Part shown: positions 57,941 to 64,000 of the stretch, piece by piece
How positions within the stretch are numbered: the stretch's first letter is position 1
Layout of the letters: each line of letters opens with the position of its first letter
Assembly: GCF_000409775.1 (NCBI RefSeq)
Contig: NZ_KE332377.1
Coordinates: 682,001-746,000, forward strand
Length of the DNA stretch: 64,000 nucleotides
From: Litchfieldella anticariensis FP35 = DSM 16096
Lineage (GTDB): Bacteria; Pseudomonadota; Gammaproteobacteria; Pseudomonadales; Halomonadaceae
Direction: 5' to 3'
Position numbers and translations under genes: made by a program
Notes under the pieces: generated by a model
What the model saw: only the letters and a program-made list of their open reading frames with translations
Database searches by the model: none
What the model was told of the DNA's origin: nothing

Positions 57941-58381
57941 ATGAGTGAACTCTTCAAGCAACTGGAAAGTGCCCTGCCCGGCACACGTCGTGCGGCAGCC
58001 GAAGTGCTGGATGCTATCGCCTGGAATGCGGACGGCTTGATCCCGGCAATCGCCCAGCAACATGATAGCGGCGAAGTGCTGATGATGGCGTGGATGAACC
58101 GAGAATCCCTGCAAGAGACACTGGCTACCGGCCGTGTCTGCTATTGGTCGCGCTCACGCGGCAAGTTGTGGCGCAAGGGAGAGTCTTCAGGTCAGGAGCA
58201 GCACTTGCACTCGGCACATCTCGACTGCGATGGAGACACATTGCTGCTCAGCGTCGACCAGACGGGGCCTGCCTGCCATACCGGTCGCCGCAGTTGCTTT
58301 TACGTAGCGCTGGACAGCAAAGGTGGTGAAGTCGACAGCGCCCCACTGATCGATCCAAGCGAGCTTTATCGGAGAACATGA
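57941..58381 (+). CDS. hisI: Phosphoribosyl-AMP cyclohydrolase HisI
   Basis: A 146-residue monofunctional HisI, which opens the purine ring in histidine biosynthesis. The three zinc cysteines are Cys96 ([11 protein letters not shown]), Cys112 (GPACHTG) and Cys119 (RSCFY), with the same 16- and 7-residue spacing as known HisI enzymes. Mg-binding aspartates are present. The gene lies directly behind zur and is not beside hisE or other his genes, so it could be a second, zinc-linked copy. It overlaps yidD by four bases. Confidence 0.93.
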   Translation: MSELFKQLESALPGTRRAAAEVLDAIAWNADGLIPAIAQQHDSGEVLMMAWMNRESLQETLATGRVCYWSRSRGKLWRKGESSGQEQHLHSAHLDCDGDTLLLSVDQTGPACHTGRRSCFYVALDSKGGEVDSAPLIDPSELYRRT

Positions 58382-58704
58382 TGTGTCGTGACAGCCAAGG
58401 CCTGGGTGACACCGCGGCCAAACTGCTGTCCTGGCCGCTGATCATTCTGATCAAGGTCTACCAGTACACGGTCAGCCCCCTGCTCGGCCCACGCTGCCGT
58501 TTCTGGCCGAGCTGCTCGCATTATGCATTGGAAGCGATCCACACCCATGGGCCGCTCAAAGGGGGCTGGCTGGCCCTGAAACGAATATTGAAATGCCATC
58601 CTTGGCACCCTGGCGGTATTGACCTGGTGCCGCCGGCCAGCGGAAAAGGTGGTTCCTGCAATCATCATTCCGATGGCGGGACAGAACACCACCAAGAGCG
58701 ATAA
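58378..58704 (+). CDS. yidD: Membrane protein insertion efficiency factor YidD
   Basis: A 108-residue member of the YidD/UPF0161 family. An amphipathic N-terminus ([21 protein letters not shown]) is followed by the signature [18 protein letters not shown] with three conserved cysteines, and [10 protein letters not shown]. It acts at the inner membrane and aids YidC-dependent insertion. It usually lies near rnpA-yidC; here it follows hisI with a four-base overlap, so it is detached from that locus. The C-terminal His/Ser-rich tail is extra. Confidence 0.9.
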   Translation: MMCRDSQGLGDTAAKLLSWPLIILIKVYQYTVSPLLGPRCRFWPSCSHYALEAIHTHGPLKGGWLALKRILKCHPWHPGGIDLVPPASGKGGSCNHHSDGGTEHHQER

Positions 58705-58712
58705 GCGGTGCC

Positions 58713-59126
58713 TCAAGCGGCCTTGCTTTCCGCCACTTGATAGATCCTGCCGAGCATGGAGTGCAAGCCGTTGCTACGTGTCGGTGACAGGTGCTTGTCG
58801 AGTCCGAGATCCTCGAGAAAACTGGGTTCGGTGGCGATGATTTCCTGAGGGGTTCGATCATTGTAGATCCGCATCAGGACGGCGATCAGCCCCGACACGA
58901 TGGCCGCATCGGAGGTGGCTTCGAAGTGCAGGCGTTCTCCATCCAGCCGATGGTGGATCCAAACGTTCGATTGGCAGCCTTCGATCTTGGTTTCGGCACT
59001 TTTCCAGTCATCGAGAAATGCCGGAAGCTGCTTGCCCATGTCGATGATGTACTGGTAGCGATCCATCCAGTTGTCAAACATCTCGAATTCGTCGACCAGT
59101 TCGGCTTGGGCATCTTGTGGGGTCAT
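58713..59126 (-). CDS. sufE: SufE-family sulfur acceptor
   Basis: A 137-residue SufE/CsdE protein. The active-site Cys51 lies in KIEGCQSNVWIHH. It takes persulfide sulfur from a cysteine desulfurase for Fe-S cluster assembly. The N-terminal DEFEMFDNWMDRYQYIIDMGK block is typical. The AGAGGAG ribosome-binding site is strong. No suf operon is next to it. A possible -10 (TATAAT on the minus strand, 59172-59177) lies in the gap just downstream of the integrase gene. SufE and CsdE cannot be separated by sequence alone. Confidence 0.9.
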   Translation of the reverse strand: MTPQDAQAELVDEFEMFDNWMDRYQYIIDMGKQLPAFLDDWKSAETKIEGCQSNVWIHHRLDGERLHFEATSDAAIVSGLIAVLMRIYNDRTPQEIIATEPSFLEDLGLDKHLSPTRSNGLHSMLGRIYQVAESKAA

Positions 59127-59182
59127 GATGTCTCCTCTCTATTGACAAGAGCCGCTTACAAAGCTCACTTCATTATACCGGT

Positions 59183-60364
59183 TCATTCCCGGTCGCGTCG
59201 CCTCACTCCATGGCCGGAGAGCTGTCGTTGCCACTCCTCGGCCTCGGCATGCAGATAGCGCGCCGTGGTGTCCAGGCGTGCATGGCGAGCTGTCTTTGCC
59301 AGGTAGCGCAGTTCTACACCATTCTGGGCCTGGTGGGTAATGGCGGTATGTCGCAGCCAATGCGGCGAGGCTCGCCGCAAGACATTCGCCATATGCTGGG
59401 TGCCCTCGCCCGCTTGAGCTTCCAACGCCTGTGCCGCTGTCACGAAGGTCGCCTTGATCAAACGATAGAGCTGATTGTCGCTCAAGCCTCTCTGGCCATT
59501 CAGAGAACGCAACACCGGACTATCGTCCTCGGGCTGCGGCTGTGCCGACGCTCCCAGCATCGTGCGCCATTCACCCAACAGTTCCAACATATCGGGAGGC
59601 ACGGGAACTCGTGCCCACTTACCGCCCTTACCTACTACCTGCCACCACCAGTAGCCCTCGCGGTGTATGAAATCGCTCATCCTGGCTGTGACCATCTCAC
59701 TGATGCGTGGTGCAAGCAAATAGGCAAAAGCGAAAATCAAGCGGCGACGTTGCCATAGCATCCACTCACGTCGACTCGCCTCCCCTGCCGGTGGCCGTTC
59801 GAGCCACTGCCATAGCCACTCCCATAACGGCCGTTCCAGGTAGCGTTCTATACTCATCTGACGATTATTCAAGCGTCGACGCTTGTCCCGCATCAAGCGG
59901 AACGGATTGTGATCGATCCACCCCGCTTCCACCAACCAACTGCACAGCCCTTGCAGAATCACCAGGCTCTGGCGGCGACTCGATGCTGACAGTGGCTGAC
60001 GAAAAGGACGCCAGCCTGGATGATTTCGAGGTCGCGGTGGCCCAATCCATTGATCCTTTGGGCGTGGATCGGCCAGGAAGGTATCGAAATGTGCCAAGTG
60101 GTCACGGCGTAACTCTCGCAGTCCGAGCCCTTGCGACTGCAACCACAACAACAATCGCTCGGCCTCCTTGCGATAGGTGCGCCACGTTTGTGTGCTACCG
60201 CGGTACTCGGCTAGCCAAGCGTTTATCGCCTCCGCATCGCTGCCGGCCGCGATGCGCTTTCGTGGAGCCGATAGCGCTGCTTCATGCGCAAGGAGCCATA
60301 CCCCTTCTTTTCTGTCCGCTTTTCCATCAGCCGGAGCCACCGGCATGTCCCGATTGTTCAGCAC
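59183..60364 (-). CDS. Tyrosine recombinase / site-specific integrase
   Basis: A 393-residue phage-type integrase. A SAM-like N-terminal DNA-binding domain covers about residues 45-175 (YRGSTQTWRTYRKEAERLL). The catalytic domain has Arg in LLAPRISEM, Lys in VVGKGGKWARVP, HWLRHTA (HxxR), HARLDTT and the nucleophile Tyr in ARYLHAE. All catalytic residues appear intact. The start is GTG 60364 behind AAAGGAGG with short spacing. No other phage or transposon genes, and no obvious att repeats, are near. It is divergent from a KfrA-like gene across an AT-rich gap. Confidence 0.92.
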   Translation of the reverse strand: MLNNRDMPVAPADGKADRKEGVWLLAHEAALSAPRKRIAAGSDAEAINAWLAEYRGSTQTWRTYRKEAERLLLWLQSQGLGLRELRRDHLAHFDTFLADPRPKDQWIGPPRPRNHPGWRPFRQPLSASSRRQSLVILQGLCSWLVEAGWIDHNPFRLMRDKRRRLNNRQMSIERYLERPLWEWLWQWLERPPAGEASRREWMLWQRRRLIFAFAYLLAPRISEMVTARMSDFIHREGYWWWQVVGKGGKWARVPVPPDMLELLGEWRTMLGASAQPQPEDDSPVLRSLNGQRGLSDNQLYRLIKATFVTAAQALEAQAGEGTQHMANVLRRASPHWLRHTAITHQAQNGVELRYLAKTARHARLDTTARYLHAEAEEWQRQLSGHGVRRRDRE

Positions 60365-60509
60365 GACCTCCTTTCTCTCCTTCTCTTTTTGGCCAATCCA
60401 TGACAGACACTGGTTGCCTATCCAGCATTGATCCTATTGTGACTATGATACGTCAAATAATCAAGATAATGCGCGTAATCATGAATTTCTATATTAAAAG
60501 ATAAATAAA

Positions 60510-60533
60510 ATTACGTTTTACGTAAAATGTAAT
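60510..60533. promoter_or_regulatory. 24-bp near-perfect palindrome, probable operator of the KfrA-like protein
   Basis: ATTACG-TTTTAC is followed by GTAAAA-TGTAAT. The centre lies between 60521 and 60522 and the only mismatch is at 60515/60528. Flanking arms AAAGATAA (60497-60504) and TTATCTTT (60533-60540) form a second, outer inverted repeat. The site is 81 nt upstream of the KfrA-like gene in an AT-rich divergent region. KfrA proteins repress their own promoters through palindromic operators, so autoregulation is likely. Confidence 0.65.
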
Positions 60534-60614
60534 TATCTTTATTCCTAGCAAAGTTGCCGCTATGCTGGAAGCATTCGACCCCGCACCAGCAAGAGATCGA
60601 ACGAGGAGAACGAG

Positions 60615-61580
60615 ATGGCGCGCACAGGAGTGCAGTACGAGGATGTGCAACGGGCGATTGACACCCTGCTACAACGCGGTGAGGCACCTAGCGTGCAAAA
60701 GGTGCGGGAAATACTGGGCACAGGAAGCTTCACCACCATCAGCGATCATTTGCGCGAATGGCGCGTCCGGCGCGAACAGAATCGCGACGCTCCTCCTCCC
60801 CAAGCCTTGCCTGATACCCTGCAGGCCCTGGCCCAAGAACTCTGGACCAAAGCGCAAGAAGCGGCCACCGAAGGATTGGTGCATTATCGCGAAGAGGCTG
60901 ATCGTCGCGTCGATGAAGCCCGCGAAGAGGCCTCGGTTGCCACCCGTCAGGCGGAAGATGCCAAACAGCGTGAAAATGCCATTGCCGAGCACTTGGCCCA
61001 GGTTCAAGCACGACTCGAAGAACGCGGCGCTCAATTGGCACGCGCCGAAGCCGAGCGCGATGCGTTGGTTGCCCAAGAAAGGCAGTGGCAGGAACGCATC
61101 GACAAGCTGAAAGAACAGCTCCATCAACTTCAAGAGCGCAATGAAGGGTTGACCGCTAATCATCAGAACGCCCTGCGCGCGCTAGAGGAACAGCATCAGC
61201 AACAGCTCGACCAGGAAGAGCAGCGGCATGAAGCGGCCGAGTCACGTTTGATGGCATTGCTCGATGCCGCCCGTCAGGAGCGGCAGGCAACTGAGAAGCA
61301 ATACAGCCGACGCGAGGTTCAGTGGGAAAAGCGTGTCTCTGAGCGAGATGAAGAGCTACAGACGTTGCGTCAGCGTCTCAACGAGGAAGAACGACAGCGG
61401 CAGGAACAGGCTCGCGAATTGCAACAACGCCAGGACCGCCTGAAGGATCTGCAGCGCGAGCAAGCCAAGCTCGAGGATATGCTTACGGAGAAGGCCCGCA
61501 TGGCGGAACGCCTGAGTGAACAGCTCGCACAGGCCGAGGCCAGACTGGCCAAAGTGCCACTCCCCCCCTTCGTCTATTAA
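60615..61580 (+). CDS. KfrA-like DNA-binding coiled-coil protein
   Basis: A 321-residue protein. The N-terminal helix-turn-helix domain (about residues 1-60; VQRAIDTLLQRGEAPSVQKVREILGTGSFTTISDHL, shown as GEAPSVQKVREILGTGSF) matches the KfrA_N family. From about residue 85 to 315 it is a continuous coiled coil rich in Glu, Gln, Arg and Ala. KfrA of plasmid RK2 is an autoregulated architectural protein. This copy is chromosomal and divergent from a tyrosine recombinase gene. GAGGAG lies 6 nt before the start. It may control the recombinase gene or organise DNA locally; that is inference. Confidence 0.88.
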   Translation: MARTGVQYEDVQRAIDTLLQRGEAPSVQKVREILGTGSFTTISDHLREWRVRREQNRDAPPPQALPDTLQALAQELWTKAQEAATEGLVHYREEADRRVDEAREEASVATRQAEDAKQRENAIAEHLAQVQARLEERGAQLARAEAERDALVAQERQWQERIDKLKEQLHQLQERNEGLTANHQNALRALEEQHQQQLDQEEQRHEAAESRLMALLDAARQERQATEKQYSRREVQWEKRVSERDEELQTLRQRLNEEERQRQEQARELQQRQDRLKDLQREQAKLEDMLTEKARMAERLSEQLAQAEARLAKVPLPPFVY

Positions 61581-61630
61581 CCTTCGATTGAAAAAATACC
61601 GGCTTACGCCTACTTAGGGCATTAAACACC

Positions 61631-61656
61631 AAGGGCCACCCATCACGGTGGCCCTT
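61631..61656. terminator. Hairpin between the convergent kfrA-like gene and nfuA
   Basis: AAGGGCCACC (61631-61640) pairs with GGTGGCCCTT (61647-61656) around a 6-nt loop. It lies between two convergent genes. Only short T-runs flank it. The core is very similar to the gor terminator at 45979-46001. Confidence 0.7.
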
Positions 61657-61685
61657 GACAATACCTGATCGGAATAACGTAGTGA

Positions 61686-62276
61686 TTAACGATAATAGGC
61701 TTGACTGGTATCGGTATGATCGGTCACATCGCGAATGCCAACCAATTCTGGGATACGCTCCATTAATGTGCGTTCGACGCCTTGTTTCAGGGTCAAGTCG
61801 ACTGCCGCACAGCCTTGGCAGCCTCCACCGAACTGCAGCACCGCCACATTCTCATCGGTGAGCTGGACTAGTTTGATCTCGCCGCCATGAGCCGCCAACC
61901 CGGGGTTGATCTCACTGTAGAGCACGTAGTTGACGCGATCCTCGAGCGGACTATCGGCATTGACCTTGGGCATCTTGGCGTTAGGTGCCTTGATCGTCAG
62001 TTGGCCGCCCATGCGATCGGCGTTGAAGTCGACCACTGCTTCCTCGAGAAAAGGCAGGCTGTGCTTGTCGAGGAAGACATTGATCTTCTCGAACTCGAGT
62101 TTCTCGTCGCTGGGCTCTTCCTCACCGGGCCGGCAGTAGGCCAGACAGGTTTCAGCGTAAGGTGTGCCCGGTTGGGTAATGAAGATTCGTACCGCAATAC
62201 CCTCGACGTTTTGCTTCTCGAGCAGCTCTGCGAGGTAGTCCTGGGCACTGACGGTGATCTGGATAGGTTGACTCAT
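61686..62276 (-). CDS. nfuA: Fe-S cluster carrier/biogenesis protein NfuA
   Basis: A 196-residue protein. The N-terminal degenerate A-type domain ([34 protein letters not shown]) is fused to a C-terminal Nfu domain with the cluster-binding CxxC in [18 protein letters not shown]. It carries 4Fe-4S clusters to target proteins, especially under oxidative stress. The start at 62276 gives the standard [10 protein letters not shown] opening; the in-frame extension to 62417 is not conserved in the family. It is divergent from metH. Confidence 0.95.
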   Translation of the reverse strand: MSQPIQITVSAQDYLAELLEKQNVEGIAVRIFITQPGTPYAETCLAYCRPGEEEPSDEKLEFEKINVFLDKHSLPFLEEAVVDFNADRMGGQLTIKAPNAKMPKVNADSPLEDRVNYVLYSEINPGLAAHGGEIKLVQLTDENVAVLQFGGGCQGCAAVDLTLKQGVERTLMERIPELVGIRDVTDHTDTSQAYYR

Positions 62277-62305
62277 GTTGCGGGAATCCTGACGCAGTGA
62301 CGATG

Positions 62306-62326
62306 TTTCCTTACATGGTAAGGAAA
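62306..62326. promoter_or_regulatory. 21-bp palindrome between nfuA and metH
   Basis: TTTCCTTAC (62306-62314) and its exact reverse complement GTAAGGAAA (62318-62326) flank ATG. It lies 29 nt upstream of nfuA and 151 nt upstream of metH. It may be an operator for nfuA or a hairpin. It does not resemble the IscR or MetR sites I know. The rest of the 201-nt gap shows no cobalamin riboswitch. Confidence 0.5.
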
Positions 62327-62477
62327 AGCGTCCGTCGACACAATCCCGAGTGAAATACTTGGTTTTGTCACGACTGCCCTGCCCAAGAGCCTTTCTGTTA
62401 CCATGTACGGCCAACAACGAGGCATGCGCGCGACGTGCCCTAGACGCCCTTATCGACGCTGGAGAATGACCCCGACC

Positions 62478-64000
62478 ATGGCCGCTGCCCCCACTCCCTT
62501 GACAGCCTCTCTCATTGAGCGCCTCAACGACCGCATTCTGATCCTGGATGGCGGCATGGGTACCATGTTGCAGAACGCCAAACTCGGCGAGACCGATTTC
62601 CGTGGCGAACGCTTCCAGGACTGGCCATCGGACCTCAAGGGCAACAACGACCTACTGGCACTGACACGCCCGGATGTGGTGCGTTCGATTCATCGCGAAT
62701 ATCTCGAAGCTGGGGCCGAGATCATCGAGACCAACACCTTCAATAGTACTCGCCTGTCGCAGGCCGATTACGGGATGCAGGATTTGGTACCCGAGCTCAA
62801 CCGGGAATCGGCACGCATCGCCCGCGAAGTCTGTGATGAGGTGGCGAACGAAACCAGTGTGCCACGTTACGTGGCTGGAGTGCTGGGGCCTACCAGCCGT
62901 ACCGCGTCACTATCGCCTGATGTCAACGACCCGGCCAAGCGCAATGTCACCTTCGATGAGCTGCGCGAGAACTATTACGAGGCCGCCGAGGCGCTGGTCG
63001 AGGGCGGCGCGGACCTGATCCTGATCGAGACCATCTTCGATACGCTCAACGCCAAAGCCGCTATCTATGCCTTGGAAGAACTTTTCGAGGCACACGGCGA
63101 GCGCCTGCCGGTGATGATCTCCGGCACCATCACCGATGCTTCCGGACGTACGCTTTCGGGCCAGACCACCGAGGCTTTCTGGAACTCGGTTCGTCACGCC
63201 CAGCCGCTGTCGGTCGGCTTGAACTGCGCCCTGGGTGCCGAGGAGCTGCGTCCCTATCTCGAGGAACTGTCCAACAAGGCGGACACCTTCGTCTCGGCAC
63301 ACCCCAATGCCGGCCTACCCAATGAATTTGGCGAATACGACCAGACCCCGGATGAGATGGCTGCCATCGTCTCGGAGTTCGCGCAAAGCGGCCTGGTCAA
63401 TATTATCGGTGGCTGCTGCGGTAGCACCCCGGAGCATATTCGCGCGATCGCCGAAGCGGTTCAGGGCATGACGCCTCGCACCGTGCCCAAGCGTCCACGA
63501 GTTTGCCGCCTCTCCGGTCTCGAACCCTTCAACATCGAGACCGATTCGTTGTTCGTCAACGTCGGCGAACGCACCAACGTGACCGGCTCGGCCCGCTTCA
63601 AGCGGCTGATTGTCGAGGAGGACTTCACCACCGCCCTGGAAGTAGCGCTCGAACAGGTGGAGAACGGCGCCCAGATCATCGATATCAACATGGACGAAGG
63701 GATGCTCGAGTCCCAGGAAGCCATGGTGCGTTTCCTCAACCTGATCGCAGGCGAGCCGGATATCTCGCGAGTGCCGATCATGATCGACTCTTCCAAGTGG
63801 GAGATCATCGAGGCCGGGCTCAAGTGCGTGCAGGGCAAGGCAGTCGTCAATTCCATCTCGATGAAGGAAGGCGAAGCCGCCTTTCGCGAGCAGGCTACCA
63901 AATGTCGGCGCTTCGGTGCCGCCGTGGTGGTGATGGCCTTCGACGAAGAGGGCCAGGCGGATACCTTCGCGCGCAAGACCGAAATCTGCGAACGCGCCTA
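62478..64000 (+). CDS. metH: Methionine synthase MetH, N-terminal part (3' truncated by window edge)
   Basis: The reading frame stays open to the window end, giving about 507 residues. Visible are the homocysteine-binding domain ([12 protein letters not shown], then zinc ligands in [11 protein letters not shown] and [17 protein letters not shown]) and the start of the methyltetrahydrofolate domain ([20 protein letters not shown] and [16 protein letters not shown]). It is the cobalamin-dependent enzyme that methylates homocysteine; the B12 and activation domains lie beyond the window. The start may be 62478 or 62466; the nearest GGAG is 13 nt and 1 nt away, respectively. Confidence 0.95.
   Translation, partial: MAAAPTPLTASLIERLNDRILILDGGMGTMLQNAKLGETDFRGERFQDWPSDLKGNNDLLALTRPDVVRSIHREYLEAGAEIIETNTFNSTRLSQADYGMQDLVPELNRESARIAREVCDEVANETSVPRYVAGVLGPTSRTASLSPDVNDPAKRNVTFDELRENYYEAAEALVEGGADLILIETIFDTLNAKAAIYALEELFEAHGERLPVMISGTITDASGRTLSGQTTEAFWNSVRHAQPLSVGLNCALGAEELRPYLEELSNKADTFVSAHPNAGLPNEFGEYDQTPDEMAAIVSEFAQSGLVNIIGGCCGSTPEHIRAIAEAVQGMTPRTVPKRPRVCRLSGLEPFNIETDSLFVNVGERTNVTGSARFKRLIVEEDFTTALEVALEQVENGAQIIDINMDEGMLESQEAMVRFLNLIAGEPDISRVPIMIDSSKWEIIEAGLKCVQGKAVVNSISMKEGEAAFREQATKCRRFGAAVVVMAFDEEGQADTFARKTEICERA

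Noticed and set aside
59183-61656. A complete prophage or genomic island at the integrase
   Set aside because: Only the recombinase and the KfrA-like gene are present. Housekeeping genes flank both sides, and no att-like direct repeats or phage genes were seen.
62277-62477. Cobalamin riboswitch upstream of metH
   Set aside because: The 201-nt gap shows no B12-box-like conserved core; only a simple palindrome is seen.

Overview
The window is chromosomal DNA from a moderately GC-rich gammaproteobacterium, almost certainly a halophile of the family Halomonadaceae (Halomonas or a close relative). The strongest evidence is a complete ectoine operon, ectABC. Its EctA and EctB closely resemble the Halomonas elongata proteins as I remember them. 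Several gene orders match Pseudomonas and its relatives: yebC-ruvCAB-ybgC-tolQRAB-pal-cpoB, and yciK-mupP-ubiG-mtaD-mtnA. Genes are densely packed, with many 1-4 nt stop/start overlaps. I saw no rRNA, tRNA, CRISPR array or insertion sequence. The window cuts cls at its 5' end and metH at its 3' end.

Region by region. 1-8100: end of cardiolipin synthase, a HypT-like LysR regulator, a NadM-Nudix protein, a YihY membrane protein, a leucine dehydrogenase-family enzyme, acylphosphatase, and a minus-strand nucleoside/ribose salvage operon. 8200-19850: FmdB-like zinc ribbon, aspS (with residues typical of a non-discriminating enzyme), yebC, ruvCAB and the Tol-Pal envelope system, then yciK. 19880-26030: mupP, ubiG and the MTA deaminase mtaD face mtnA, galU and a UDP-glucose dehydrogenase homologue that lacks the catalytic cysteine. 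26130-35470: sodB, an unknown anchored coiled-coil protein, tamA-tamB, msrA and yheT. 35546-43574: a minus-strand peptide-uptake operon (binding protein, two permeases, two ATPases) ending in a LysR regulator and a proline dipeptidase. 43730-53852: carbonic anhydrase, glutathione reductase, ectABC and an E1-alpha/E1-beta/E2/E3 2-oxoacid dehydrogenase operon. 54052-57430: three tightly spaced genes for a retropepsin-like lipoprotein, an inactive-transglutaminase/7TM protein and an ATP-grasp ligase. 57464-64000: zur, hisI, yidD, sufE, a tyrosine recombinase divergent from a KfrA-like protein, nfuA and the start of metH.

The best candidates for poorly described biology are the three-gene protease/transglutaminase/ATP-grasp module, the recombinase-KfrA pair with a near-perfect 24-bp palindrome between them, the degenerate UDP-glucose dehydrogenase paired with galU, the unknown coiled-coil gene in front of tamAB, and the peptide-uptake operon that carries its own regulator and dipeptidase. 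Most of the rest is conserved housekeeping DNA. All family assignments come from recognising motifs and gene order; no database search was run.
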